DNA of 64,000 nucleotides from Sodalis praecaptivus (GTDB lineage Bacteria; Pseudomonadota; Gammaproteobacteria; Enterobacterales; Enterobacteriaceae): NCBI RefSeq assembly GCF_000517425.1, contig NZ_CP006569.1, positions 496,001 to 560,000 of the forward strand, read 5' to 3'. Shown piece by piece: positions 54,094 to 64,000 of this stretch (position 1 is its first letter; each line of letters starts with the position of its first letter). The notes under the pieces were generated by a model. It saw only the letters and a program-made list of their open reading frames with translations, ran no database searches and was not told where the DNA came from. The position numbers and the translations under genes were made by a program.

Positions 54094-57000
54094 GTGAAGC
54101 GACTACCGGGGATACTGATGGCGATTGGCGCCACCCTGATCGTCCTGGTGGCGTTGACGGTCAGCGGGTTGCGTCTGGCTTTGCCGCACTTGAACAGCTT
54201 TCGTCCGCAGATAGTCTCCGTATTGAATCGCGCTTTCGATGCCGATATCCAACTGCGGCAGTTGCACGGCAGCTGGCAATCCTTTGGGCCGACGCTGGAT
54301 ATCGGGGGGATTGACGCCACTACCGCCGATGAGCGGCTGCACGTGCAGCGCGCCACGCTGGCGCTGGACGTGTGGCAATCCTTGCTGCACTGGCGTTGGC
54401 AGTTCCGCGACGTGACCTTTTATCGCCTGCAACTGGATCTGAATACCACGCTGATGGGTCGGGATCATCAAGGTAGCCCCATCAGCTCCGATCGTCTTTC
54501 CAATCTTTTTCTGCGCCAGTTCGATCATTTCATCCTGCGCGGTAGCCAGATCACCTTTTTAACCCCTTCGGGCGAACGAACCCGGCTCTCCGTGCCGCAG
54601 CTCACCTGGCTTAATACCGCCAACCGCCACCGCGCGGAAGGCAAGATAAGCCTATCGAATACCGATGTGCAGCAGGGCGCGATCGATGTACGAATGGATC
54701 TGCACGATCAGCAGGGGTTGCTGGATAACGGCAAAGTGTATCTCAAGGCTCAGGATGTCGATCTCAAGCCGTGGTTTAGCCAACTGCTGCAAAGTCATAC
54801 CGGCCTGCAAAGCGCCGATTTCAGTCTGGCGGCCTGGCTTACCCTCGAAAACGGCGAAATTGCCGGGGCGGATGCGCTGCTGAGCCGGGGCGCGGCGCTA
54901 TGGCAGGACGGCGACCAGACGCACCGGCTTGACGTCAATCAACTGGCGCTCCATCTCAGCAAGCGGCAGGATGCCTGGCAGATGGATGTGCCGGCGCTGA
55001 CTATCGCCACCGATGGCCAATCTTGGGCGCCCGCCGCGCTGTCGCTTTTCTGGCTGCCGGCGAAACGGCAGCTCTTTTTCCCTGACCGGGAAGGTGAGAT
55101 TCGCCTACGCGCCAGCGGGCTGGCGTTGGAGCGATTCACCCCGTTGCTGCCGCTTATCTCGGCGGTGACGCCGACGCTGCGTGCACGCTGGCACGACCTG
55201 CAACCGCGCGGCGAGCTTTCCGCGCTGGCGCTGGACATTCCGCTCAGCGACGCCGGCGCTACGCGTTTTCAGGCGCGCTGGCGCGATCTCGGTTGGCAGC
55301 CCTGGGAGTTGCTGCCGGGGGCGGACCATGTTTCTGGCGAGGCAGAAGGCTCGCTGGCCGCGGGGCGGCTGCAGCTCGCGCTGGACGACAGCACGCTGCC
55401 CTATCAGAGCATGTTCCGCGCGCCGCTGGCCCTATCCCGCGCTCGCGCAACCTTTGACTGGCGCCACAACCCGCAGGACGGGCTGGTATTATGGGGACGC
55501 AACATCGATGCCCAGGCGCGATCGCTTTGGGCCAACGGCGATTTCTACTTCCATAAACCGGTGAAAGGCGAGCCCTGGCTGGACATTCTCGCCGGTCTGC
55601 GCCTGGATAATGCCGCCGACGCCTGGCGTTATTTCCCAGAGCCGCTGATGGGGACCCGTCTGGTGGACTATCTGACGGGCGCGCTTAAAGGCGGCCGGGT
55701 AGAGAATGCCACTTTGCTGTTTGCCGGCAACCCCAGTCGATTCCCGTTTAAGCATAACGACGGCCAGTTTGAGGTGTGGGTGCCGCTCAAGCAGGCGGAA
55801 TATCAGTTTGAACCCGGCTGGCCGGCGCTGACGCAGCTGGATATCGACCTGGATTTCGTCAACGACGGCCTGTTTATGCATGCGCCGCAAACCGCGCTCG
55901 GCGAGGCTCGCGGTCACAATATCGCCGCCAGTATTCCTGACTATTCCAAAGAAAAATTGTTAATTGATGCCGGCATCAGCGGCGCCGGCAGCGCCATCCG
56001 CGACTATTTTCTCCAGACGCCGCTGAAGGCGTCGCTTGGCAAAACGCTCGATGAACTGGAGGTCGGCGGGCCGGTGAATGGCGACCTGCATCTGGATATC
56101 CCTCTTGACGGTCAGCCGGTGACCGCCTCCGGCACTGTGGCGCTGAAAGATAACTCATTGTATATCAAACCGTTGGGCACGACCCTGCAGGGGCTAAGCG
56201 GCACTTTCCATTACAATAACGGCAATTTGGATAGCGCCCCTCTTGACGGGCAATGGTTTGGCCAGCCGATAGCGGTGAATTTCACCACCCGCGAAAAACC
56301 CACCGGCTTTGATATTAACGTGGGCCTGAAAGGGGACTGGGCGCTTAATCAATTGCCCGGGCTGCCGGCCGCGCTGATGGCGTCGGTCAACGGCCGCGCG
56401 GCCTGGCAAAGCGACATCGCCGTTGCTTTGCCGCTGAAGGGAGAAACGCGTTATGAGGTCGCGGTGAAAAGCGATCTGAAGAATGTAAGCAGTCACTTGC
56501 CCCCGCCGCTGGATAAATCGGGCGGGCAGCCTTTCTCGCTCGCGGTAAACGCCAAGGGGGACATGCACGCCTTCCTGTTAAGCGGCCATGCCGGTAGCCG
56601 CAATAGTTTCAATAGCCAATGGTTGTTGGGGCGCCAACTCGCCTTGGCGCGCGGCGCCTGGGCGGAGGGCGGCAAGATACCGCCGCTGCCGACGGATAAA
56701 AGCCTGACGCTGTCGCTGCCGGCGCTCGATGGCGAAAAGTGGTTGGCGCTGCTGAAGTCGCCGGCGTCGGGCGGGGAGACGCTGTCGGCCGCACGCTTTC
56801 GCTTTCCCGATGCGCTGACGCTGCGTACCCCGGCCCTGACGCTGGGCGGGCAGGTGTGGCATCAACTGGCGTTGACCCGCAATAACGTGGCCGGTGGGAG
56901 CAGGGTGACGGCGCAAGGAAAGGAAATTAACGGCGCGCTGACCATGACCGCAAACACACCGTGGCGCGCCGATCTGGACTATCTCTACTACAACCCGGCC

Positions 57001-57909
57001 TTCGCCGACGCCAGCGCCGATGCCGCGTCGTCCCCCACGGCGGCGCGCCTCAACGACAGCGCGAGTTTCGCTGACTGGCCTGCGCTGGCTGTCGCCTGCC
57101 GTCAGTGCTGGATTAAAGGCCAAAATCTGGGGCGCGTCAGCGGCAATATCAAGCCGCAGCAGGATCAACTGCTACTGACCGGCGGCGTGATCGATACCGG
57201 CAACGCCCGGCTGACCGCCGAGGGCAGCTGGCTCAGCAGCCGCCGCGAGAACCGGACGTCGCTGAAAGGGACGCTGGAAGGGAAAGATATCGGCGCCGCG
57301 GCGGATTATCTCGGCATGGATACGCCGCTGCGCGAAGCGCCCTTTCACCTGAATTACGATTTGCACTGGCGCGCGGCGCCCTGGCAGCCCGATATCGCGA
57401 GTCTGAACGGCGTGCTGCATAGCCAATTGGGCAAGGGTAAAATCGAAAATATCAGCAGCGGCAGCGCCGGTCGCATCCTGCGGCTGGTCAGCTTTGATGC
57501 GCTGTTGCGCAAATTGCAGTTTGATTTCAGCGACGCTTTCGGCAAGGGGTTTTATTTTGATTCGATCAAAGGCACTGCCTGGTTGAAAGACGGCACCTTG
57601 CATACCAACGATCTGTTGATTGATGGCCTGGAAGCGGATATCGCCATGACCGGCGATGTGGATTTCAACCGCCAGCAGATTGATATGGAAGCGGTGATCG
57701 CGCCGGAAATTTCGGCCACGGTCGGGGTGGCGACGGCATTTGTGATCAACCCGGTGGTAGGCGCCGCGGTTTTTGCCGCCAGCAAGGTATTGGCGCCGTT
57801 GTGGAATAAGTTATCGCTGATTCGCTACCATATAAGCGGCAGCTTGGACGCGCCGGAAATACAGGAAGTTCTGCGCCAGCCGCGCGGTCAGGAGGCCAAG
57901 TCGAAATAA
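54094..57909 (+). CDS. yhdP: AsmA-like lipid-transport protein YhdP
   Basis: 1271 residues from GTG 54094 (AAGGAG six bases upstream), near E. coli YhdP (1266). An N-terminal membrane anchor (MAIGATLIVLVALTVSGLRLA) is followed by a very long periplasmic beta-rich body of the AsmA/TamB bridge type (DUF3971). It ends in an AsmA-like C-terminal domain (LIDGLEADIAMTGDVDF, APEISATVGVATAFVINPVV, RYHISGSLDAPEIQEVL). Thought to carry phospholipids between inner and outer membranes. The frame is open throughout, notable in a genome with signs of gene loss. A longer ATG-initiated frame from 54013 lacks a ribosome site. Confidence 0.96.
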   Translation: MKRLPGILMAIGATLIVLVALTVSGLRLALPHLNSFRPQIVSVLNRAFDADIQLRQLHGSWQSFGPTLDIGGIDATTADERLHVQRATLALDVWQSLLHWRWQFRDVTFYRLQLDLNTTLMGRDHQGSPISSDRLSNLFLRQFDHFILRGSQITFLTPSGERTRLSVPQLTWLNTANRHRAEGKISLSNTDVQQGAIDVRMDLHDQQGLLDNGKVYLKAQDVDLKPWFSQLLQSHTGLQSADFSLAAWLTLENGEIAGADALLSRGAALWQDGDQTHRLDVNQLALHLSKRQDAWQMDVPALTIATDGQSWAPAALSLFWLPAKRQLFFPDREGEIRLRASGLALERFTPLLPLISAVTPTLRARWHDLQPRGELSALALDIPLSDAGATRFQARWRDLGWQPWELLPGADHVSGEAEGSLAAGRLQLALDDSTLPYQSMFRAPLALSRARATFDWRHNPQDGLVLWGRNIDAQARSLWANGDFYFHKPVKGEPWLDILAGLRLDNAADAWRYFPEPLMGTRLVDYLTGALKGGRVENATLLFAGNPSRFPFKHNDGQFEVWVPLKQAEYQFEPGWPALTQLDIDLDFVNDGLFMHAPQTALGEARGHNIAASIPDYSKEKLLIDAGISGAGSAIRDYFLQTPLKASLGKTLDELEVGGPVNGDLHLDIPLDGQPVTASGTVALKDNSLYIKPLGTTLQGLSGTFHYNNGNLDSAPLDGQWFGQPIAVNFTTREKPTGFDINVGLKGDWALNQLPGLPAALMASVNGRAAWQSDIAVALPLKGETRYEVAVKSDLKNVSSHLPPPLDKSGGQPFSLAVNAKGDMHAFLLSGHAGSRNSFNSQWLLGRQLALARGAWAEGGKIPPLPTDKSLTLSLPALDGEKWLALLKSPASGGETLSAARFRFPDALTLRTPALTLGGQVWHQLALTRNNVAGGSRVTAQGKEINGALTMTANTPWRADLDYLYYNPAFADASADAASSPTAARLNDSASFADWPALAVACRQCWIKGQNLGRVSGNIKPQQDQLLLTGGVIDTGNARLTAEGSWLSSRRENRTSLKGTLEGKDIGAAADYLGMDTPLREAPFHLNYDLHWRAAPWQPDIASLNGVLHSQLGKGKIENISSGSAGRILRLVSFDALLRKLQFDFSDAFGKGFYFDSIKGTAWLKDGTLHTNDLLIDGLEADIAMTGDVDFNRQQIDMEAVIAPEISATVGVATAFVINPVVGAAVFAASKVLAPLWNKLSLIRYHISGSLDAPEIQEVLRQPRGQEAKSK

Positions 57910-58016
57910 CGGGCTGTTATTTGACGCCGACGGTGAATTGCCGCAGTCTATAAAGATGACGCATGCCTGTATTCGCGCCGTGGCGGGTCAAATCCATTTT
58001 TTAAGAGCGAGCACCT

Positions 58017-59462
58017 ATGAGTCTGACGTTAGTCAGTGAGCATTTACTTTCGGCTAATCAACTGCAGCATGACCATCTGTTCTCTTTATTGGAACAGATG
58101 AGCGCACGACGTCTGGACTATGCCGATCTCTATTTCCAATCAAGCTACCATGAAGCATGGGTCATTGAAGACGGCATCATCAAGGAAGGGTCGTATAATA
58201 TCGACCAGGGCGTCGGCGTGCGCGCGATAAGCGGCGAAAAAACCGGTTTCGCCTATGCCGACCAAATCACGCTGGCGGCGTTGAACCAAAGCGCGATGGC
58301 GGCGCGCAGCATCGTCAGTGAAGCGGGCAACGGCCGGGTACATACCTTGGGTGCGGTGGCTTACCGTCCCCTCTATCCGCCGTTGGATCCGCTCGCCAGT
58401 CTGCCGCGCGAGGAGAAAATCGCGCTGCTGCACCGGGTGGATAAAGCGGCGCGCGCAGCCGATGCGCGCGTCCAGGAAGTTACGGCCAGCCTGTCGGGGG
58501 TGTATGAGCAGATTCTGGTCGCCGCTACCGACGGTACGCTGGCGGCGGATGTGCGCCCGCTGGTGCGTCTGTCCATCAGCGTGCAGGTCGAGCAGGACGG
58601 CAAACGCGAGCGCGGCGCCAGCGGCGGCGGCGGCCGTTTTGGCTACGACTTCTTCCTGGAGGAGGTGGCCGGCGAGGTGCGAGCCGATAGCTGGGCGCGG
58701 GAAGCGGTGCGGATGGCGCTGGTGAATCTCTCCGCCGCCGCGGCCCCTGCCGGCGCCATGCCGGTAGTGCTCGGCGCCGGTTGGCCGGGCGTGCTGCTGC
58801 ACGAAGCGGTGGGACACGGCCTGGAGGGGGATTTTAACCGCCGCGGCAGCTCGGTGTTCAGCGGGCAGATGGGCAAGCCGGTGGCGTCCGAGCTATGCAC
58901 GGTGGTCGACGATGGTACGCTCGCCGGTCTGCGCGGATCGCTGGCCATCGATGATGAAGGCGTGCCGGGGCAATACAATGTGCTGATAGAAAACGGCCGG
59001 CTGAAAGGGTACATGCAGGATAAACTTAACGCCCGGCTGATGGGAGTGGCGCCCACCGGCAACGGCCGACGCGAGTCCTACGCGCATTTGCCGATGCCGC
59101 GGATGACCAATACCTACATGCTGGCGGGTCAATCGACGCCGGAAGAGATTATCGCCAGCGTGGAGCGCGGCATTTACGCGCCCAACTTTGGCGGCGGGCA
59201 GGTGGATATCACCTCCGGCAAGTTCGTTTTCTCCACCTCGGAAGCCTATTTGATTGAAAACGGTCGCGTGACCACGCCGGTGAAAGGCGCAACGCTCATC
59301 GGCTCCGGTATCGAGGCAATGCAGCAAATCTCGATGGTCGGCAATGACTTGGCGTTGGATAAAGGGGTTGGCGTTTGCGGCAAAGAAGGCCAAAGCTTAC
59401 CGGTGGGCGTGGGCCAGCCGACGCTGAAGTTGGACAAAATCACCGTGGGCGGTACCGCCTAA
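58017..59462 (+). CDS. tldD: metalloprotease subunit TldD
   Basis: 481 residues, E. coli length. Zinc motif in [18 protein letters not shown]. The N-terminal half has [19 protein letters not shown] and [18 protein letters not shown]. Forms a heterodimeric protease with TldE (PmbA), needed for microcin B17 maturation and CcdA decay in E. coli. Convergent with aaeR. Confidence 0.97.
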   Translation: MSLTLVSEHLLSANQLQHDHLFSLLEQMSARRLDYADLYFQSSYHEAWVIEDGIIKEGSYNIDQGVGVRAISGEKTGFAYADQITLAALNQSAMAARSIVSEAGNGRVHTLGAVAYRPLYPPLDPLASLPREEKIALLHRVDKAARAADARVQEVTASLSGVYEQILVAATDGTLAADVRPLVRLSISVQVEQDGKRERGASGGGGRFGYDFFLEEVAGEVRADSWAREAVRMALVNLSAAAAPAGAMPVVLGAGWPGVLLHEAVGHGLEGDFNRRGSSVFSGQMGKPVASELCTVVDDGTLAGLRGSLAIDDEGVPGQYNVLIENGRLKGYMQDKLNARLMGVAPTGNGRRESYAHLPMPRMTNTYMLAGQSTPEEIIASVERGIYAPNFGGGQVDITSGKFVFSTSEAYLIENGRVTTPVKGATLIGSGIEAMQQISMVGNDLALDKGVGVCGKEGQSLPVGVGQPTLKLDKITVGGTA

Positions 59463-59612
59463 GCCGCGGCTGACGTCGGCGCCGCTACCTCCTGGGCGTC
59501 TCGGGCCTCACTGTCGAACGCGGTGGGCCCACGATAGCCTCAGGCATATCGCCTTAAGCCTCTCTTTGCGTCGGCGCCGCCGTCCACACGGCGGGCAACA
59601 GCCCATCCCGGC

Positions 59613-60539
59613 TTAACCGACGCTGTCCTGACGAAAAGTCTGATACATATCCGCCACCTTACTAAAGTAGTCGGTGAGGTGGTTAATGCAGACCTGTACC
59701 TTCAGCGGCAACTTATCACGCGCCGTATACACCGCATACACCGGCCGCGGATCGGAGTGATAGCGGCTGAATAAAATTTCCACATTGCCACGTTTGATCT
59801 CATCCAGGACCCACATAATCGGCACATAAGCGATGCCGGCGCCGGCGGTCAGCCAGCGGATCAGCGTTTGCGAATCGTTGGTGGCAAAGCGACCGGCCGG
59901 CGACAAATGCAGCGTAATGCCTTCCGGCGCAATGAGTTCAAACTCGCTGTCCGGGCGCACGTCATATTCCAGCCAGGAGAAATTGGCCATGTCGCCGGGT
60001 TTTTCCGGCGTACCCCGCTGCGCCAGATAGCTTTTAGCGGCGCACACCACCATCGGCATCGAACCCAGCCGGCGCGAAAACAGACCGGAATCCTGTAGCG
60101 CGCCCACCCGCACCACCAGATCCAGCCCGTCGGCGATAAGATCCGGCGCCGGAATACCGGTCACCAGGTTGACCGACAGGCCGGGATACTCCTTTAGCAT
60201 CTCGGCGGTAATCGGCGCCAGAACATTTTGCGCCAGCGTCGAGGAGCTGCCGATGCGCAGGGTGCCGATGGGCGTATTATTAAAGGCGAATAATTGCTCA
60301 TGCACCTCATTGAATTCCTGCAGCATACGCCGGCAGCCCTGGTAGTAAATTTTGCCGGCTTCGGTCAGGCCGATACTGCGGGTGCTGCGGTTAAGTAGCT
60401 TTACCTGCAAGTCATTTTCCAATTTCGCCACGGTCTGACTGACGGAAGAGACGCTCATTTGCAGCCGGCGCGCGGCGCTGGTAAACGAGTTGGCCTCCAC
60501 CACCCGGGCGAATATCAACATGCGTTTTAGTCTTTCCAT
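59613..60539 (-). CDS. aaeR: LysR-type regulator AaeR
   Basis: 308 residues. N-terminal winged helix (ANSFTSAARRLQMSVSSVSQ, LLNRSTRSIGLTEAGK) and a two-lobed effector-binding domain. In E. coli AaeR activates aaeXAB in response to aromatic carboxylic acids. Divergent from aaeX across 331 bp, the usual LysR arrangement. Confidence 0.93.
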   Translation of the reverse strand: MERLKRMLIFARVVEANSFTSAARRLQMSVSSVSQTVAKLENDLQVKLLNRSTRSIGLTEAGKIYYQGCRRMLQEFNEVHEQLFAFNNTPIGTLRIGSSSTLAQNVLAPITAEMLKEYPGLSVNLVTGIPAPDLIADGLDLVVRVGALQDSGLFSRRLGSMPMVVCAAKSYLAQRGTPEKPGDMANFSWLEYDVRPDSEFELIAPEGITLHLSPAGRFATNDSQTLIRWLTAGAGIAYVPIMWVLDEIKRGNVEILFSRYHSDPRPVYAVYTARDKLPLKVQVCINHLTDYFSKVADMYQTFRQDSVG

Positions 60540-60870
60540 TATTCACTCTGGCTTAAAAGTGATTTAGATCACGTTATGTTGAAACCGACGGATTGTACAG
60601 GGTAATATAGCAATGTCGATTCGCTTTATCGCGGTCGCTAACCTGAAATAGTTTACCGTTTTATTGGCTTTTTATAAATAGTAACAATTTGAACGGGCTG
60701 TACACATTCGGCTAACGCCCCCTTTCCCGGAAAACGTCATCATTCCCCCCGCGGGGTTCTATACTCATCCTGAGCGCGACCGGGGGGGACGGCCTTTTGT
60801 CGCGACATCCCTGTCAAGGCGGCGAAAGGCGGCACAGGAATCGACATCGGTTACAGTTAAAGGAAAAAGT
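60540..60870. promoter_or_regulatory. aaeR-aaeX divergent control region
   Basis: 331 bp without a gene. The left part beside aaeR is AT-rich (TTTTATTGGCTTTTTATAAATAG) and likely holds both promoters. A LysR site is expected here but no clear T-N11-A inverted repeat could be singled out by eye. Confidence 0.5.
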
Positions 60871-61074
60871 ATGAGTTTGCTTCCGGTCATGGTGATCTTT
60901 GGCCTGTCCTTTCCTCCGGTATTTTTCGAGCTGATCCTCTCGCTGGCGCTGTTTTTCGCGCTGCGCAGGCTATTGCTGCCCAGCGGAATCTATGATTTTG
61001 TCTGGCATCCGGCCTTATTCAATACCGCACTGTATTGTTGCGTTTTTTACCTGATTTCTTGTTTGTTCGTTTGA
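60871..61074 (+). CDS. aaeX: small membrane protein AaeX
   Basis: 67 residues, E. coli length. Start [21 protein letters not shown] behind AAAGGAAAAAG, with two hydrophobic segments ([16 protein letters not shown] and [19 protein letters not shown]). Member of the DUF1656 family that heads aromatic-acid efflux operons. Confidence 0.93.
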   Translation: MSLLPVMVIFGLSFPPVFFELILSLALFFALRRLLLPSGIYDFVWHPALFNTALYCCVFYLISCLFV

Positions 61075-61081
61075 GGTCGTC

Positions 61082-62014
61082 GTGAAAACCTTTGCCACTA
61101 AAATCGTCCGCGTCGCTATCACCCTGCTGCTGGTGCTGATAGCCGCCATCGCTATTTTCCGCGCCTGGTCGTTTTATACCGAGTCGCCCTGGACCCGCGA
61201 CGCCAAGTTCACCGCCGATGTGGTGGCCATTGCCCCGGACGTCGGCGGCTTGCTCACCGAGGTGCCTATTCGCGATAATCAGCAGGTAAAGAAAGGCGAT
61301 CTGTTACTCATCATCGACAAACCGCGTTTTCAAGAAGCGCTGGCGCAGGCGGAGGCGGACGTAAGCTATTACCAGGCGCTGGCGGCGGAGAAACAGCGCG
61401 AGGCGTCGCGTCGGCGTAGTCTGGGGACCAACGCCATGTCCCAGGAGCAGATCGATCAGGCCAGTAACGATTTTTCGACCGTCAGCCATCAGTTGGCCAA
61501 AGCCATCGCGGTGAGGAATTTGGCCAAGTTGGACTTGGCGCGCACCGAAGTACGGGCGCCGGCGGACGGTTGGGTGACCAATTTGAACGTTCACGCCGGC
61601 GAGTTCATCACCCGCGGCTCGGTTGCGGTGGCCCTGGTGAAGAAAGATACCTTCTACCTGCTGGCGTATCTGGAAGAAACCAAGCTGGAAGGGGTGCGGC
61701 CGGGGTATCGAGTGGAGATCACCCCCCTTGGCAGTAACCGAATTCTCACCGGCACCGTCGACAGTATCGCCGCCGGCGTGAATAACAGCAGCAGCGCGGT
61801 GGACAGTAAAGGACTTGCCAGCGTCGACTCCAATCTGGAATGGGTTCGCCTGGCGCAGCGCGTTCCGGTAAAAATCGTGCTTGATAAGCAACAAGGGGAT
61901 CTCTATCCGGCAGGGACCACGGCCACGGTGGTGATTACCGGCCGGCGCGACGGCCACCCCGGACGGGTCTCACCGCTGATGCAACTTATCCATCGCCTGC
62001 GTGAGTTCGGTTAA
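61082..62014 (+). CDS. aaeA: efflux pump membrane-fusion protein AaeA
   Basis: 310 residues from GTG 61082 (GAGG upstream). N-terminal membrane anchor ([19 protein letters not shown]), biotinyl-lipoyl-like half-motifs ([38 protein letters not shown]), a coiled-coil hairpin between them, and a beta-barrel domain. Links AaeB to the outer membrane. aaeX ends seven bases before it. Confidence 0.95.
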   Translation: MKTFATKIVRVAITLLLVLIAAIAIFRAWSFYTESPWTRDAKFTADVVAIAPDVGGLLTEVPIRDNQQVKKGDLLLIIDKPRFQEALAQAEADVSYYQALAAEKQREASRRRSLGTNAMSQEQIDQASNDFSTVSHQLAKAIAVRNLAKLDLARTEVRAPADGWVTNLNVHAGEFITRGSVAVALVKKDTFYLLAYLEETKLEGVRPGYRVEITPLGSNRILTGTVDSIAAGVNNSSSAVDSKGLASVDSNLEWVRLAQRVPVKIVLDKQQGDLYPAGTTATVVITGRRDGHPGRVSPLMQLIHRLREFG

Positions 62015-62028
62015 CCGGTGGCCCGCTG

Positions 62029-63987
62029 ATGCTGCAACCTCTGTTCTTCCGCTGGCGCTTCGCCTTTAAGCTGACGTTTGCGATTTTGCTGGCGTTGGTC
62101 CTCGGCTTTCATTTTCAGCTGCAAACGCCGCGCTGGTCGGTATTGACCGCCGCCATCGTCGCCGCCGGCCCGGCGTTTGCAGCCGGCGGCGAACCGTTCG
62201 CGGGCGCGATCCGTCACCGCGGCATGCTGAGGATCATCGGTACCTTTATCGGCTGCCTGGGCGCGCTGGTTATCATTATCCTGACGTTCCGCGCGCCGGT
62301 GGTGATGCTGATGTTGAGCTGCCTCTGGGCCGGCCTGTGCATGTGGATTTCCTCGCTGGTAAAGGTGGAAAACTCTTACGCTTTCGGTCTGGCGGGGTAC
62401 ACCGCGCTCATTATCATCGTCGGTATCCAGAGCTTCCCGCAAATGACCCCGCAGTATGCCGTTGAGCGGGTGAGCGAAATTGTCCTCGGCATTGTTTGCG
62501 CCATCCTGGCCGATATCCTTTTTTCGCCGCGCTCCATCAAGCGCGATATCGATCGCGCGCTGGATACGCTTTTGATCGATCATTATCGACTACTGCAACT
62601 GTGCGTGAATAATGCGCCGAAAGAAGAGGTGGACAGCGCCTGGAGCGAGCTGGTGAAAGCCACCAACGTGCTGTCGGGAATGCGCAGCAATCTCATGATG
62701 GAGTCGGCCCACTGGCAGCGCAGCAATCAGCGGCTGGTGGCGATAAATACCCTGTCGCTCACGCTGATTACCCAGGCGTGCGAAACCTTTTTGATCTTAC
62801 AAAATCACCCTGATTACCTTAAATCCCATTTACTACTGCTGCTGAGCGAGCCGGCCGACACGGTGAGCGCGATTCATCGCCGGATGAAGCTGATGCGCCA
62901 GGTGATCGCCGCCACGCCAAGCCGAGATACGCCGCTGACCCTGTATACCTGGGTGGGCAGCGCGACGCGCTATCTGCTGCTGATGAAAGGGGTGAAAAGC
63001 AACAGCCGGATAAGCGGCGTCGAGGCGTCGGTGCTGACCACCCAGCAGGAGGTCACCGCGCCGTCCGCCGAAGGGCGCCACGCGATGATCAACGGTTTGC
63101 GCACCGGTATCGCCACCGCGCTCGGCTGTTTGTTCTGGCTGTGGACCGGTTGGAGCGCCGGCAGCGCCTGTATGGTGATGGTGGCGGTGGTGACGTCGCT
63201 GGCGATGCGGCTGCCTAATCCGCTAATGGTGGCGAAAGACTTCGTTATCGGCATGTCGGCGGCGCTGCCTATTGGCGCGCTGTATTACATGCTTATCATG
63301 CCGTCCACCCAGCAGAGCCTGCTGCTGCTGTGCCTTGCCCTGGGTATTCTGGCGTTTATCATCGGGATTGAAGTACAAAAGCGGCGTTTGGGGACGCTCG
63401 GTACCCTGGCGGGCACTATCAATGTCCTGGTGCTCTCCAACCCAATGTCGTTCAATGTCAGTACCTTCCTCGACAGCGCTATTGGCCAGCTTATCGGTTG
63501 TATTTTGGCGATGCTGGTGATTTTACTGATCCGCGATACCTCGAAGCAGCGCGCGGGACGTATTCTGCTCAATCGCTTCGTTTATGGCGCGGTGTCGGCG
63601 ATGTCCACCAATAAGACCCGCCGGCGGGTCAACCATTTGCCGCTGTTGTATCAGCAGCTTTTTCAACTGATGGCCATCTTTCCGGGCGATGTGGCCAAAT
63701 ATCGCCTGGCGCTGCTGCTGATCGTGGCGCATCAGCGGCTGCGTAGCGCGGATATCCCGGTGAATGAAGATCTCTCGGCCTGGCACCGCCAGATCCGCGC
63801 CACCGCGGATCAGGTGCTGGTGTCGCGCTCTGATCCGCGCCGCAGTCGTAAGTTTGATCAATTACTGACAGAGATGGGCATTTACCGGCACAAGCTTGAG
63901 ACCTATCAAGTCGCGCCGGAGATCATCGAATCGGTAGCGCGCCTGACCGATATCCTCCAACGCTACCGCCACGCCCTGAGCGGCTAG
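62029..63987 (+). CDS. aaeB: aromatic carboxylic acid efflux pump AaeB
   Basis: 652 residues (E. coli 655). FUSC/PET family: two sets of about five membrane helices ([40 protein letters not shown], then [17 protein letters not shown] and [18 protein letters not shown]), each followed by a cytoplasmic helical region. Exports p-hydroxybenzoate-like acids with AaeA. Ends 13 bp before the window edge. Confidence 0.95.
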   Translation: MLQPLFFRWRFAFKLTFAILLALVLGFHFQLQTPRWSVLTAAIVAAGPAFAAGGEPFAGAIRHRGMLRIIGTFIGCLGALVIIILTFRAPVVMLMLSCLWAGLCMWISSLVKVENSYAFGLAGYTALIIIVGIQSFPQMTPQYAVERVSEIVLGIVCAILADILFSPRSIKRDIDRALDTLLIDHYRLLQLCVNNAPKEEVDSAWSELVKATNVLSGMRSNLMMESAHWQRSNQRLVAINTLSLTLITQACETFLILQNHPDYLKSHLLLLLSEPADTVSAIHRRMKLMRQVIAATPSRDTPLTLYTWVGSATRYLLLMKGVKSNSRISGVEASVLTTQQEVTAPSAEGRHAMINGLRTGIATALGCLFWLWTGWSAGSACMVMVAVVTSLAMRLPNPLMVAKDFVIGMSAALPIGALYYMLIMPSTQQSLLLLCLALGILAFIIGIEVQKRRLGTLGTLAGTINVLVLSNPMSFNVSTFLDSAIGQLIGCILAMLVILLIRDTSKQRAGRILLNRFVYGAVSAMSTNKTRRRVNHLPLLYQQLFQLMAIFPGDVAKYRLALLLIVAHQRLRSADIPVNEDLSAWHRQIRATADQVLVSRSDPRRSRKFDQLLTEMGIYRHKLETYQVAPEIIESVARLTDILQRYRHALSG

Positions 63988-64000
63988 CGCCGGCGCTTCC

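Overview
The window is chromosomal DNA of a gammaproteobacterium of the Enterobacterales. Gene order follows the E. coli arc from yhdN to aaeB almost gene for gene: yhdN-arfA, mscL-trkA-rsmB-fmt-def, dprA-smg-yrdD-tsaC-aroE-yrdB, yrdA, an rRNA operon of the rrnD type, yhdZYXW, fis-dusB, prmA-panF-yhdT, accCB, csrD, mreBCD-maf-rng-yhdP-tldD, aaeR and aaeXAB. Three traits suggest a Sodalis-like insect symbiont at an early stage of genome decay: a freshly broken oppA, several long gene-poor stretches, and many local tandem repeats beside otherwise intact genes. The genus is an inference; the order is well supported.

Layout. Bases 1-256 hold the start of a TonB-dependent siderophore receptor (minus strand). 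Bases 0.3-3.0 kb are AT-rich, gene-poor and unlike the conserved backbone, with two small unrecognised ORFs. Bases 3.2-13.4 kb carry the translation and envelope block. Its minus-strand operon (def-fmt-rsmB-trkA) formylates initiator tRNA, deformylates nascent proteins, methylates 16S rRNA and controls K+ uptake. Its plus-strand operon is dprA to yrdB. Bases 13.4-20.0 kb are the rRNA operon: P1/P2 promoters, boxA, 16S, tRNA-Ile(GAT), tRNA-Ala(TGC), 23S, 5S, tRNA-Thr(GGT) and a second 5S. It ends in two near-identical terminators separated by four 89-bp repeats.

Bases 20.3-38 kb are the accessory part. They hold a ROK-family repressor with two palindromic candidate operators, and an unannotated 385-residue protein with the Cys/His/Asp signature of papain-fold glutamine deamidase toxins or effectors. 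Next come the yhdWXYZ amino-acid ABC transporter, a cold-shock gene with a long leader and cold-box-like 5' end, an oppA split by one in-frame TGA, an unknown membrane protein, and a complete four-gene chaperone-usher fimbrial operon. A roughly 2-kb gene-poor zone with one small orphan ORF closes the region.

Bases 38-64 kb return to the conserved backbone: dusB-fis, prmA-panF-yhdT, aroQ-accB-accC, msrPQ, csrD, mreBCD-maf-rng-yhdP-tldD, and the divergent aaeR/aaeXAB efflux locus, complete up to the window end. The main oddity here is MreC, whose C-terminal tail contains six 45-bp tandem repeats.
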